From an uncultured Ruminiclostridium sp. (GTDB lineage: Bacteria > Bacillota > Clostridia > Oscillospirales > Ruminococcaceae), in contig CAJUFF010000059.1 of NCBI GenBank assembly GCA_910585505.1, positions 1 through 14,930 on the forward strand: DNA of 14,930 nt, in the 5' to 3' direction. The notes below the pieces were generated by a model. The model saw nothing but the letters and a program-made list of their open reading frames with translations. It was not told the origin of the DNA and did no database searches. Below, one piece after another: positions 1-7,056 of this stretch (position 1 is the first letter of the stretch; every line of letters begins with the position of its first letter). The translations under genes and the position numbers were made by a program.

Positions 1-355
<355 letters not shown>

Positions 356-570
356 TTGTATCAAAAAGACTTGCCCCTAAAGACCCGTCTCTCTAATCTG
401 TCTCTTTTTGAACGCCAACTTGCATTTCTGCACTTGTTTGTTCATCCAGAATTAATTTGAATTTCAGGTTACTTAATTCGTCAATACTGTTCAATTTTCA
501 AGGAGCAGCTTCTTCTTTCGATTTCTATCTTTTCGATTCCTCTTAAGATTTTTATCTCAAGTCGACAGCT
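356..570 (-). other. rrn operon leader region
   Basis: Transcribed spacer between the most proximal rrn promoter and the 16S 5' end. It has no plausible reading frame. It contains a boxA-like antitermination sequence (entered separately). Processing stems are expected here, but their 3' partner lies beyond the contig edge, so none can be confirmed. Confidence 0.6.
488..507 (-). promoter_or_regulatory. boxA-like rRNA antitermination sequence
   Basis: On the minus strand this reads TGCTCCTTGAAAATTGAACA, close to the boxA-type sequences (TGCTCTTTAACA or TGTTCTTTGAAAACT) in rrn leaders and spacers that recruit NusB/S10. It lies about 135 nt upstream of the mature 16S end and downstream of all three promoters, as expected. 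The identification rests on motif resemblance only. Confidence 0.55.
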
Positions 571-575
571 TTTAT

Positions 576-604
576 ATTTTAACACATCTTGGAAGTTTTG
601 TCAA
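576..604 (-). promoter_or_regulatory. rrn promoter P3 (gene-proximal)
   Basis: Minus-strand -35 TTGACA (599-604), 17-nt spacer, -10 TAAAAT (576-581) preceded by TGT (extended -10). A/T tracts lie upstream of the -35 as a possible UP element. Third of three tandem promoters feeding the 16S gene. Confidence 0.75.
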
Positions 605-681
605 GTACTTTTTTGAAATTTTTTGTTTTTTTTCAAATTTCTTTTTCCTTGTCTTTTCCTCCCTCTCAAGAGTGCCTGTCT

Positions 682-710
682 ATTATATCACAGGCTCGCC
701 GATTTGTCAA
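682..710 (-). promoter_or_regulatory. rrn promoter P2
   Basis: Minus-strand -35 TTGACA (705-710), exactly 17-nt spacer, -10 TATAAT (682-687) with extended -10 TGA. This is a perfect sigma-A consensus. The sequence just downstream (GCACTC then GAGAG) is shared with P1. Adjacent A/T tracts could act as an UP element. Confidence 0.88.
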
Positions 711-784
711 TACCTTTTTTGAAAAAATTTCACTTTTTTCTCCAGCCTTCTTAACTTTTCGGCTCTCTCGTCGAGTGCTTGATT

Positions 785-813
785 ATTATATCACTTACTT
801 CTTCTTTTGTCAA
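785..813 (-). promoter_or_regulatory. rrn promoter P1 (distal)
   Basis: Minus-strand -35 TTGACA (808-813), 17-nt spacer, -10 TATAAT (785-790) with extended -10 TGA. Again a full consensus, preceded by a long A/T-rich tract on the upstream side. Spacing from P1 to P2 is 103 bp and from P2 to P3 is 106 bp. Confidence 0.88.
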
Positions 814-934
814 CCCTTTTTTTCCTTTTTTTTGCTTTTTGGTTCTTTTGTTAGTTTTTTTTACTTTTCTTTTTTGTTATTGTTTATTTTGTACACCAAA
901 TCGTCAATTATACACGATTTTTCCACTTAAACTT
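814..934. other. A/T-rich intergenic stretch between nrdR terminator and rrn promoters
   Basis: Dominated by T runs on the plus strand (A runs on the minus strand) with no credible gene. The part next to P1 may serve as an UP element. A weak inverted repeat AAATCGT/ACGATTT (898-904 and 914-920) is present but lacks a following U tract. Confidence 0.5.
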
Positions 935-965
935 GAAAAAATAAAAGCATATGAGTGTTCATATG
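935..965 (-). terminator. Intrinsic terminator downstream of nrdR
   Basis: The minus strand reads CATATGA, a 4-nt loop ACAC, then TCATATG (948-965), followed by CTTTTATTTTTT. A 7-bp A/U-rich stem with a U tract in the nrdR direction supports a Rho-independent terminator separating nrdR from the rrn promoters. Nearby CGTGTAAACACG (979-990) is a second small palindrome without a U tract. Confidence 0.7.
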
Positions 966-996
966 GTGTTTCGATCATACGTGTAAACACGGCGAT

Positions 997-1473
997 CTAT
1001 TTTGCGGGATTCTGTTCTCTGCTTTTATCTTCCGATAATTCGGTTATTACTTTTATAAAACTCTCCGCATCGTTGAACTTCTGATAAACCGAAGCAAATC
1101 TTATATAAGCAACCGCATCCTTGTCCTTTAGCTTGCGAAGAGCCATTTCACCGATCTGGGTACTGGTCACCTCATCCTTAAAATTGTTTCTCAACTCACT
1201 GACAATACCGTCCACCATATCATTGGCTGCCCTTGTATCTATGGTAGCGCGGTTGGCGGCAGCCCTGACAATGCTTTTTAAAAGCTTATCCCGCTTAAAC
1301 TCCTCTACGGAGCCGTTTTTCTTAGTCACCATAAGGGGGGTATTCTCTATTTCCTCATATGTGGTGAACCTTTCCTTACACTTAAGGCATTCCCTGCGGC
1401 GGCGTATCCTGTTTTCCGTGGGACGGGAATCAATTACTTTGCTGTCATCGTATCCGCAATTTGGGCATTTCAT
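997..1473 (-). CDS. nrdR: Transcriptional repressor NrdR
   Basis: 158-residue zinc-finger and ATP-cone repressor of ribonucleotide reductase genes. It senses ATP/dATP and binds NrdR boxes. Visible features are the N-terminal zinc ribbon with MKCPNCGYDDSKVIDSR (Cys3, Cys6), an Arg-rich stretch (22-27), CLKCKERFTTYEEIE (Cys29, Cys32), and then the ATP-cone domain from about 49 to 139. Length is normal for the family (about 150-160). I start it at the Met of MKCPNC, as in nearly all NrdR proteins. An in-frame ATG 21 nt upstream (1494) has no Shine-Dalgarno and lies only ~17 nt after the predicted transcription start, whereas AAAGGA sits 12 nt before the chosen ATG, a slightly long spacing. It has its own promoter and terminator. 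No target nrd genes lie in the window. Confidence 0.95.
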   Translation of the reverse strand: MKCPNCGYDDSKVIDSRPTENRIRRRRECLKCKERFTTYEEIENTPLMVTKKNGSVEEFKRDKLLKSIVRAAANRATIDTRAANDMVDGIVSELRNNFKDEVTSTQIGEMALRKLKDKDAVAYIRFASVYQKFNDAESFIKVITELSEDKSREQNPAK

Positions 1474-1517
1474 AAAATGTGATTGTCCTTTCATAAATCA
1501 AAATATACTTTTCGTAT

Positions 1518-1546
1518 ATAATAACATTTTTTTACAAAATTTGCAA
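1518..1546 (-). promoter_or_regulatory. Candidate nrdR promoter
   Basis: Minus-strand TTGCAA (1541-1546), 17-nt spacer, TATTAT (1518-1523). The -10 matches consensus at 5 of 6 positions and the -35 at 4 of 6. It lies in the 79-bp gap after the isomerase gene and gives a leader of about 40 nt before the MKCPNC start. Confidence 0.5.
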
Positions 1547-1552
1547 TACCTT

Positions 1553-2329
1553 TCAGAAAAAACCTTTCATAAAATTTACGCTTTCTTTTAATTCATTTAC
1601 GTTCTTAAAACCGTTTTTGTAGAGCTCTAAAATTATACCTCCTTTATACCCGACTTTTTTCAGCAATTCCGCGAATCCGGCAAAATCAAAGCGTCCTTTA
1701 CCAACCGGAACACAGTCTTTTTCGGAAGTATTATCGCTAAGGTGACAGTGAGCTATGCTCCCGCCAAGTGAATTTACCATTTCAAAACAATCCGTTCCGC
1801 ATCTTAACGCCTGTTTAACGTCGAGCACAAAATCGCACTCCGTTCCAAGGCTCTTTTTCATTTTTTTAAGGAAGTCCAGACTTCCGCTCTTACAATAGCT
1901 TACGTTTTCCTGAGCCACGGTTATGCCAAAAGTTTTTCCTTTCTCTCTTAAAGAAAGATATCGCTCAAAATAAAGCTCTTCGGGACATTCCGCGCTTTTG
2001 AGTGCACCGTGAAGAATAAAGATTTTTGCGCCCAATTCGTTCATTACGGTAAAATACCTTTTATATGCTTCCATTATATCGTCTACCCGTCTTTGATAAT
2101 TGCCGAAAAGCGACATTGTTTCAACAGCGCTTGTATACGGATGTACGGAAAGTATATTCGGATGGTATTTTGCCGTAATTGACCTGATTTCATTATAAAT
2201 CCGGCCTTTAATTTCACAGTCGGCGTTAAAAAAAACCTCAAATGTATCCACGCCGGCTTCGCAAAGGCTGAGAAGTGCTTTTTCCGTTTCAGTCGGATAC
2301 ATACAGGCAGTTGAAACTCCTATGTTCAT
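1553..2329 (-). CDS. Sugar phosphate isomerase/epimerase-like TIM-barrel protein
   Basis: 258-residue protein of the xylose isomerase-like / AP endonuclease family 2 TIM-barrel superfamily, probably a cytoplasmic metal-dependent isomerase or epimerase of an unknown sugar or polyol. Likely metal ligands sit at barrel strand ends: Glu141 (AQENV), Asp170 (VLDVKQA), His196 (CHLSD) and Glu235 (ILELY), with His63 (SVHPY) and His107 (LHGA) lining the pocket. There is no signal peptide. The ATG is preceded by AAGGA about 8-9 nt upstream. It lies 79 nt upstream of nrdR and downstream of secF, separated from secF by a hairpin. The superfamily call is firm. The substrate cannot be read from sequence, and neighbouring genes do not suggest one. 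Confidence 0.85.
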   Translation of the reverse strand: MNIGVSTACMYPTETEKALLSLCEAGVDTFEVFFNADCEIKGRIYNEIRSITAKYHPNILSVHPYTSAVETMSLFGNYQRRVDDIMEAYKRYFTVMNELGAKIFILHGALKSAECPEELYFERYLSLREKGKTFGITVAQENVSYCKSGSLDFLKKMKKSLGTECDFVLDVKQALRCGTDCFEMVNSLGGSIAHCHLSDNTSEKDCVPVGKGRFDFAGFAELLKKVGYKGGIILELYKNGFKNVNELKESVNFMKGFF

Positions 2330-2404
2330 TTGAATTTTCCTTTCTTTTTGCGCGGGACAATCAGCATCGATTTTTAATTTTCTTTTACTTTTCCCATAAA
2401 CAAT

Positions 2405-2429
2405 CAGAGCCCGACAAAGTCGGGTTCTG
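2405..2429 (-). terminator. Hairpin after secF, possible terminator
   Basis: An 11-bp stem (CAGAGCCCGAC / GTCGGGTTCTG on the plus strand) with a 3-nt AAA loop lies just after the secF stop codon. On the minus strand the stem has one A-C mismatch and is followed by ATTGTTTATG, a weak U tract. It probably terminates or attenuates secDF transcription, but it could also be an mRNA 3'-end stabiliser. Confidence 0.5.
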
Positions 2430-2436
2430 AAAAAAC

Positions 2437-3381
2437 TTATTTCTTTTCTGTAATCGCTTTCTTTTCCTTATGAAGCTGCCAGGAAACCCACATGGATCCC
2501 GACATAAACACGGAAGAATAAAATCCTGCAACAAGACCTATCAACAACGGGAAAGAAAAGCTGATAATAGACTCAACTCCGCAAACCATTGCCACAACGC
2601 AAATCGCCAATGCCGCAAACGCAGTGGTGACGGTAGTGTTTATGGAACGCGTCATAGTCTGCGAAACACTGGTATTCATCAATTCCACAAGTCCCATTTT
2701 CTTTCCGTAAAGCGTTCTGTTCTCACGAATTCTGTCATAAGTTACAATAGTATTGTTTATGGAGTAACCTAAAATCGTAAGAACCACCGCCATGAAATTC
2801 GCGTCCAAAGGCAATCTGAAGAATATAAAGGAAGCGAACACTATGACTATGTCGTGAATAAGCGACACCAGAGCAAAAACACCCGCGGAAAGACCGCCTA
2901 TCTTCTTGAACCTGAAAGCAATATAAACTACCAATAATATAAAGGAGAATATAACCGCTACCAGACACTTCACAAAAAACTTCCAACCCGATGTGGGACT
3001 CACGTCCTGACTGTTAAGTCTTTCAAGCTGATTTCCCGAAAATTTTTCCATAAGCCCCGCAGACATATCGTTTAGCACGTCGGCAGTCAGTCCGTCATTG
3101 GATGCATAGGAAAGCGTAACGTTATTTGTTGACGAATTAAGCGAGGAGCCGGTGGTAACATTTACCGTGCCGTAACCGTAGCCCTCCGCCGCCGACTTAA
3201 GCGCCGCGGTGTCAAGCTCTCCGGTATAGCTGTAAGTTATCAGAGTACCGCCCTTAAATTCTATATCAACTTCAATGCCGGCAACCAAAGCGACAATAAG
3301 CGCCGCCAATGCAATCACTATGGGAATTATAAAGAATATCCTTCTCTTTCCGTAGATGTCCCAAACTTTTTTCTTACTCAT
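2437..3381 (-). CDS. secF: Protein translocase subunit SecF
   Basis: 314-residue membrane subunit of the SecDF complex, which uses the proton motive force to pull exported proteins through SecYEG. It has an N-terminal membrane segment (about 14-35), the SecF motif DIEFKGGTLITYSY (39-52), a small extracytoplasmic domain (about 53-130), and a C-terminal bundle of five membrane helices (about 135-303) including GYSINNTIVTYDRIREN (205-221). The start is the ATG at 3381 because GGAGG lies 8 nt upstream. An in-frame GTG three codons earlier overlaps that site. It overlaps the secD stop by 8 nt (ATGAGTAA), implying translational coupling. Oddity: Asn210 sits where I expect the Asp of the usual SIND motif. 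Confidence 0.95.
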   Translation of the reverse strand: MSKKKVWDIYGKRRIFFIIPIVIALAALIVALVAGIEVDIEFKGGTLITYSYTGELDTAALKSAAEGYGYGTVNVTTGSSLNSSTNNVTLSYASNDGLTADVLNDMSAGLMEKFSGNQLERLNSQDVSPTSGWKFFVKCLVAVIFSFILLVVYIAFRFKKIGGLSAGVFALVSLIHDIVIVFASFIFFRLPLDANFMAVVLTILGYSINNTIVTYDRIRENRTLYGKKMGLVELMNTSVSQTMTRSINTTVTTAFAALAICVVAMVCGVESIISFSFPLLIGLVAGFYSSVFMSGSMWVSWQLHKEKKAITEKK

Positions 3382-4771
3382 TGTTAGCACCTCCGTAAAG
3401 AGCAGGCTTTCTGAACGCCTTGAAATCCGCCAAAGAAGCCGTCATAAGCCTTGAAAGCAGAATTCCGAACAGGAAGTTCAGTATAACGCCTACCGCCAAG
3501 GTATAACCGAAGGAATAAATCGTGCCTTCGGTAGAAGCGCCGAACCAGATGAATATAGGAGAAAGAATTATGGAGCATATGCTGTCGCTGGTTCCGAAAG
3601 CGCCCATCAGTATAAGCGCCACGATAACCATGGTAATGTTGCCGTCGAAAATGGCGGAAAATGCGCGCTTATATCCCACGCGAATGGCTCCGTTTACCGA
3701 CTTGCCCGCGTATATCTCTTCCTTAATGCGTTCAGCCGTGATAACGTTTGCGTCAACGCCCATACCCAAAGCGAGAATTATACCCGCTATACCGGGAATA
3801 GTGAGAGTAAAGCTGTCGTTAAAGCCAAAGAAGCCCGTTACCGCCGCGAATGTGCCGGCGGCTTGTCCCAAAAGGGCGATGGAGGCCACAAAACCGGGAA
3901 GGCGGTATTTGACTATCATAAATACCACAATAAACGCAAACCCGATAAGTCCGGCAATTGCCATTGCGTCTCTCGCCCCTTCGCCGAGAGTGGGGCTTAT
4001 TGTGCTGAAATTGGCGGTAACAAGGTTAAATGGCAAAGCGCCGCCGTTTATCTTATCCGCCAGCGCCTTCGCGCTGTCCGCAGTGAAGCTGCCGCTTATG
4101 GTGGCTGAACCGTCGGTTATGTGAGCGGAAACTCTGGGCTCCGAAATCATATCGTCATCCATCCAAATGGAGATTATGCCGTTTGATGCGCTGAGTCTTT
4201 CCGTAGCCTCCGAAAAAGCAGTGACGCCCGAATCCTTAAGCGTAAGGGCAATCTGATATTCCTTATCCTGAGTATTGTAATAAGCTCTCGCGCTTTCAAC
4301 GTCGGAACCGTTCAGCACCAAGGGAAGATCCTCATAGGTCTGATCCTCTCCTATTGACGTGCTTCCTCCCTCGCGGAAAGACAGCATAGCCGTCTCGCCC
4401 AACTCCTTAACGGCCGCTTCGGGGTCAAAATCGGTATCGTCCGACTGCCACGGAAAACGAACTATTATCTGGTGAGTTGAATAATCCACATACAAATCAT
4501 AATCGGTAATGTTGCTGTTAAGCATACGAGTCTCGATTACCGATCTCGCGGCGTCCATCTGATACTGATCCGCCTCATATCCCTCCGGAGGGGTAAAAGT
4601 AACGTCGACGCCTCCCCTGATGTCGATACCCCAGCGAATATCCGACAACCCGCGTATCCAGGTAGTGGTGATATCTCCGTAAAATGTGTGAACGCCGATA
4701 GCCGCCAACAGCGCGAACACTGCGATAAGTCCTGCCACTACAAAGAAAACGGGCTTTTTAATTCTTTTCAA
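3374..4771 (-). CDS. secD: Protein translocase subunit SecD
   Basis: 465-residue partner of SecF in the proton-driven export complex of the cytoplasmic membrane. It has an N-terminal membrane helix (about 8-28), the SecD signature WGIDIRGGVDVTF (47-59), a large extracytoplasmic P1-like region (about 60-260), and five C-terminal helices from about 268 to 445. Within these are GMGVDANVITAERIKEEI (336-353), with the conserved Asp340 of the proton path, and GYKRAFSAIFDGNITM (366-381). The start codon is TTG at 4771: a TAA stop lies immediately before it in frame, GGAG lies 10 nt upstream, and no other Met occurs before residue 72. secD and secF are separate but overlapping genes, not the fused form seen in Bacillus. 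A strong promoter lies about 120 nt upstream. Confidence 0.96.
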   Translation of the reverse strand: MKRIKKPVFFVVAGLIAVFALLAAIGVHTFYGDITTTWIRGLSDIRWGIDIRGGVDVTFTPPEGYEADQYQMDAARSVIETRMLNSNITDYDLYVDYSTHQIIVRFPWQSDDTDFDPEAAVKELGETAMLSFREGGSTSIGEDQTYEDLPLVLNGSDVESARAYYNTQDKEYQIALTLKDSGVTAFSEATERLSASNGIISIWMDDDMISEPRVSAHITDGSATISGSFTADSAKALADKINGGALPFNLVTANFSTISPTLGEGARDAMAIAGLIGFAFIVVFMIVKYRLPGFVASIALLGQAAGTFAAVTGFFGFNDSFTLTIPGIAGIILALGMGVDANVITAERIKEEIYAGKSVNGAIRVGYKRAFSAIFDGNITMVIVALILMGAFGTSDSICSIILSPIFIWFGASTEGTIYSFGYTLAVGVILNFLFGILLSRLMTASLADFKAFRKPALYGGANNE

Positions 4772-4887
4772 TTAGATTTCACTCCGTTCCTGTCCTGTTT
4801 TTTCGGTTTCATTGGGTTTCTGTCATTTTATAAACATATTATAAAGCAAAAACACATTAACCTTTATTTTAAAGGATAACCTTATAT

Positions 4888-4916
4888 ATTATAGTAGATT
4901 ATTTCCTATAAGTCAA
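4888..4916 (-). promoter_or_regulatory. secDF promoter
   Basis: Minus-strand -35 TTGACT (4911-4916), exactly 17-nt spacer, -10 TATAAT (4888-4893). It lies in the 228-bp purB-secD gap and predicts transcription from about 4881 with a leader near 110 nt. A small CCTTTA/TAAAGG hairpin is the only structure seen in the leader. No clear terminator for purB is visible in this gap. Confidence 0.8.
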
Positions 4917-4999
4917 GAAGTTTCGTATATTTTTCATAATATTTTACCTATTTTATTACGTTTTATTAAAACTCCGACTGTTTTTCGACAAGCTCCGTT

Positions 5000-6439
5000 T
5001 CACACGGAAAGCTCGGATTTTTCTCCCAGAATATCCTTATTTGCCTCAAGAACGGGACAAATACACTCCTTAAGGAAATTATCCACCTGCTCTTCGCATC
5101 TTCCGGTATAGTTTTCTGGTTTCAACACCGATTCTATCTCTTCCTTTGTCATATCAAAGAAAGGATCCGCTGCAATACGATCCACCAGATCGTTTTCCTT
5201 TCCCTCCTCCTTTACCGCCTTGGCGGCGGCAAGGCTGTGTCTGCGCAGCGCTTCGTGTATTTCCTGCCGGTTTCCGCCTTTTTCCACAAGCCGCATCATA
5301 ATGTTTTCGGTAGCCATAAATGGAAGCTCCCTCATCACCCTTGCCCTTACGGATTTTTCGTAAACCACAAGTCCGTCGGTAACGTTTATCATTATATTGA
5401 GTATAGCGTCAACGGCCAAAAATGCTTCCGCCACGGCGATCCTTTTGTTTGCGCTGTCGTCAAGGGTTCTTTCAAACCATTGGGTAGCGCTTGTAAAAGC
5501 GGGATTAAGCGCATCCACCATCACATAACGGGCAAGGGAGGTTATGCGCTCCGCCCTCATAGGATTACGCTTGTAAGGCATTGCCGAGGAGCCTATCTGA
5601 TGTTCCTCAAAGGGTTCCTCCATTTCCTTGAAGCTGGCAAGTATGCGGAGATCGTTGCTGAATTTTGAACAGCTTGCGGCGATTCCCGCCAGAGCGTTAA
5701 CCGCCATTGTGTCAATTTTTCTCGAATAAGTCTGACCGCTTACGGGGACGCACTTTTCAAAGCCCATTTCCTTGGCGATCATTTGCTCCAGTTTGTCTAT
5801 CTTTTCCCCGTTTCCGCCGAAAAGCTCGACGAAGCTTGCCTGTGTACCCGTAGTGCCCTTCTGTCCCAACAGCTTAAGGCTGTTCATTCGGTACTCCAGT
5901 TCCTCAAAATCCATAAGCAGCTCGTTCATCCAGAGCGTGGCGCGTTTTCCCACCGTGGTGAGCTGAGCGGGCTGCAAGTGTGTATAAGCAAGACAAGGCA
6001 TACTTTTATACTTATCCGCAAAGCCCGCCAGATTTGAAAGCACGTTCACAAGCTTTCTTCTGATTATTCTCATGGCGTCCCTCATAATGATAATATCCGT
6101 ATTATCTCCCACATAACAGGAGGTTGCGCCTAAATGGATAATACCCGCCGCGTCGGGGCAGGCCTTGCCGTATGCGTAAACGTGAGACATTACGTCGTGA
6201 CGCACTTCCTTCTCCCTCGCCTCGGCAACCGCGAAATCTATATTGTCCACATTGGCTTCAAGCTGATCAACCTGTTCCTGTGTAATATCCAGCCCCAGCT
6301 TCATTTCCGCTCTTGCCAGAGCCACCCAAAGGCGACGGAAGGTACCAAACTTTTTTTGCTGTGAAAAAACGTACTGCATTTCTTTGCTTGCGTATCTGGT
6401 GCAAAGAGGGCTTTCATAGGTGTTGTAATCTCTTGACAT
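5000..6439 (-). CDS. purB: Adenylosuccinate lyase
   Basis: 479-residue cytoplasmic enzyme of the fumarase/aspartase superfamily. It catalyses two fumarate-releasing steps: SAICAR to AICAR in purine synthesis, and adenylosuccinate to AMP. Visible conserved blocks are RHDVMSHVYA (80-89), GATSCYVGDNTD (104-115), THLQPAQ (153-159, with the general-acid His154), KGTTGTQASF (194-203), and the superfamily signature loop GSSAMPYKRNPMRAE (283-297) that carries the catalytic Ser. Length matches the longer eukaryote-like and clostridial PurB form (about 475-480), not the ~430-residue Bacillus type. The ATG has AGGAGG only 4 nt upstream, which is tight spacing. No other pur genes are adjacent. Upstream DNA is occupied by a MITE-like element that probably contains the promoter. 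Confidence 0.97.
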   Translation of the reverse strand: MSRDYNTYESPLCTRYASKEMQYVFSQQKKFGTFRRLWVALARAEMKLGLDITQEQVDQLEANVDNIDFAVAEAREKEVRHDVMSHVYAYGKACPDAAGIIHLGATSCYVGDNTDIIIMRDAMRIIRRKLVNVLSNLAGFADKYKSMPCLAYTHLQPAQLTTVGKRATLWMNELLMDFEELEYRMNSLKLLGQKGTTGTQASFVELFGGNGEKIDKLEQMIAKEMGFEKCVPVSGQTYSRKIDTMAVNALAGIAASCSKFSNDLRILASFKEMEEPFEEHQIGSSAMPYKRNPMRAERITSLARYVMVDALNPAFTSATQWFERTLDDSANKRIAVAEAFLAVDAILNIMINVTDGLVVYEKSVRARVMRELPFMATENIMMRLVEKGGNRQEIHEALRRHSLAAAKAVKEEGKENDLVDRIAADPFFDMTKEEIESVLKPENYTGRCEEQVDNFLKECICPVLEANKDILGEKSELSV

Positions 6440-6470
6440 AATGCCTCCTGTTTTTTGTTTAATCCGTTTT

Positions 6471-6659
6471 GGAACCTGTCCGCATAGGAACGGTGCGTGG
6501 ATTTTCGATCAGTTTTTTCTGAGGATAAGGCAAAATTTTGCGGGCTGTCTTGCACGATAGTCAAGTAAAAATTTTAACACACGAGGCGTTCAGTCATTTG
6601 CCTAAAGTCATCGCCAAAATCCTCAAAAAAACGTGCCAATTCCTGTGTGGACAGGTTCT
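6471..6659. mobile_element. MITE-like element with terminal inverted repeats (non-coding)
   Basis: A ~188-bp non-coding segment bounded by GGAACCTGTCCGCATAGGAA (6471-6490) and the inverse of AGAACCTGTCCACACAGGAA (about 6640-6659), which match at 17 of 20 positions. Similarity resumes further in as a T-run followed by GAGGATAAGGC (6521-6531), against the inverse copy GAGGATTTTGGC (6613-6624). It has no reading frame for a transposase. I see no convincing target-site duplication. It lies directly upstream of purB, and its right end abuts a copy of the ~60-bp palindromic repeat. The MITE call is inference from structure. Copies elsewhere in the genome would settle it. Confidence 0.55.
6571..6579 (-). 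promoter_or_regulatory. Possible purB extended -10 promoter inside the MITE-like element
   Basis: Minus strand TGTTAAAAT is an extended -10 with no good -35. An alternative is TTGACT (6559-6564) with CAAAAT 18 nt downstream. Only about 30 bp separate purB from the element, so transcription of purB most likely starts within or beyond the element. Confidence 0.3.
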
Positions 6660-6716
6660 TATACTAATTTCTGTTAAAAAAGCAGACAAAATACTTTAAA
6701 ACAGAAATTGGCATTG
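6659..6716 (+). repeat. ~60-bp palindromic intergenic repeat, copy A
   Basis: Begins TTATACTAAT, has arm TTTCTGTT, core GCAGACAAAATACT, complementary arm AACAGAAA, and ends TTGGCATT. AATTTCTGTT and AACAGAAATT form a perfect stem. Ends and core match the copies at 8913, 12165 and 12227, but the arm sequence differs while still self-complementary. It abuts the MITE-like element. Confidence 0.75.
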
Positions 6717-6759
6717 CGGCAATTTTTTCCGATATCAGCATTTTAACATATTTTTACTT

Positions 6760-6868
6760 AAAATGCAAGCGGTAAAGGCGGTTATGTTTGCCGCAAAAAA
6801 GGAAGTATATTTGATTTACGGCATAGACCGCTTTAAAAAAACGGCTTGATGAGTGAAAATTGCATTTT
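6760..6868. repeat. Nested inverted repeats in the purB-nadE intergenic region
   Basis: Outer pair AAAATGCAA (6760-6768) and TTGCATTTT (6860-6868), perfect over 9 bp. Inner pair AAGCGGT (6767-6773) and ACCGCTT (6827-6833), perfect over 7 bp. A smaller GCGG/CCGC pair lies inside. It could be a structured leader RNA, a cruciform, or the remnant of a small element. I recognise no known riboswitch or RNA family. Confidence 0.4.
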
Positions 6869-6926
6869 GTTCATATATTGCGGAAAAGCGAACATCTCTG
6901 TTCATTGTGCCCCTAAAAAAGAACAT
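6868..6926. repeat. 31-bp direct repeat with TGTTCAT/GAACAT half-sites, candidate operator
   Basis: TGTTCAT occurs at 6868 and 6899 and GAACAT at 6890 and 6921, each pair exactly 31 bp apart (three helical turns). Each unit is also an inverted repeat TGTTC-N17-GAACA. The array sits about 65 bp upstream of the predicted nadE promoter. The regulator is unknown. Confidence 0.4.
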
Positions 6927-6964
6927 TTTTATATTATCCGAGCTGTATATTCTTGCCGTATATA

Positions 6965-6993
6965 TTGCTTTTTTCAGGAAAAAATGCTAAAAT
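6965..6993 (+). promoter_or_regulatory. Candidate nadE promoter
   Basis: TTGCTT (6965-6970), 17-nt spacer ending TGC, TAAAAT (6988-6993), so an extended -10. A separate perfect TATAAT lies at 7004-7009 but lacks a good -35. The predicted leader is about 50-60 nt. Confidence 0.5.
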
Positions 6994-7056
6994 AAATATG
7001 GTTTATAATTACTTTAATTTCTTCCAAATACGAAACAAAAACGAAAGGAAACACAA

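Noticed and set aside
589..1084. Open frames rich in Phe/Ser/Leu on the plus strand
   Set aside because: They are translations of T-rich rrn promoter DNA, low in complexity, lacking ribosome sites, and antisense to the rrn promoters and nrdR.
1474..1494. Upstream ATG start for nrdR giving a 7-residue extension
   Set aside because: It has no ribosome site, sits too close to the predicted transcription start, and breaks the near-universal MKCPNC N-terminus.
3382..3390. Upstream GTG start for secF
   Set aside because: The GTG lies within and next to the GGAGG ribosome site. ATG at 3381 has ideal 8-nt spacing.
4931..4999. Terminator after purB
   Set aside because: CGGAG occurs twice as a direct, not inverted, repeat. 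The only small palindrome (GTTTT/AAAAC) is too weak.
6301..6564. Open frame crossing the purB start into the MITE-like element
   Set aside because: It uses a different frame from purB, has no ribosome site or family resemblance, and spans non-coding repeat DNA.
6889..6904. LexA (SOS) box at CGAACATCTCTGTTCA
   Set aside because: The Gram-positive LexA site needs GAAC and GTTC separated by 4 bases. Here the gap is 6, and no SOS gene follows.
6440..7056. Purine riboswitch or known regulatory RNA upstream of purB
   Set aside because: I could not find the conserved purine aptamer junction sequences or any other riboswitch core on either strand.
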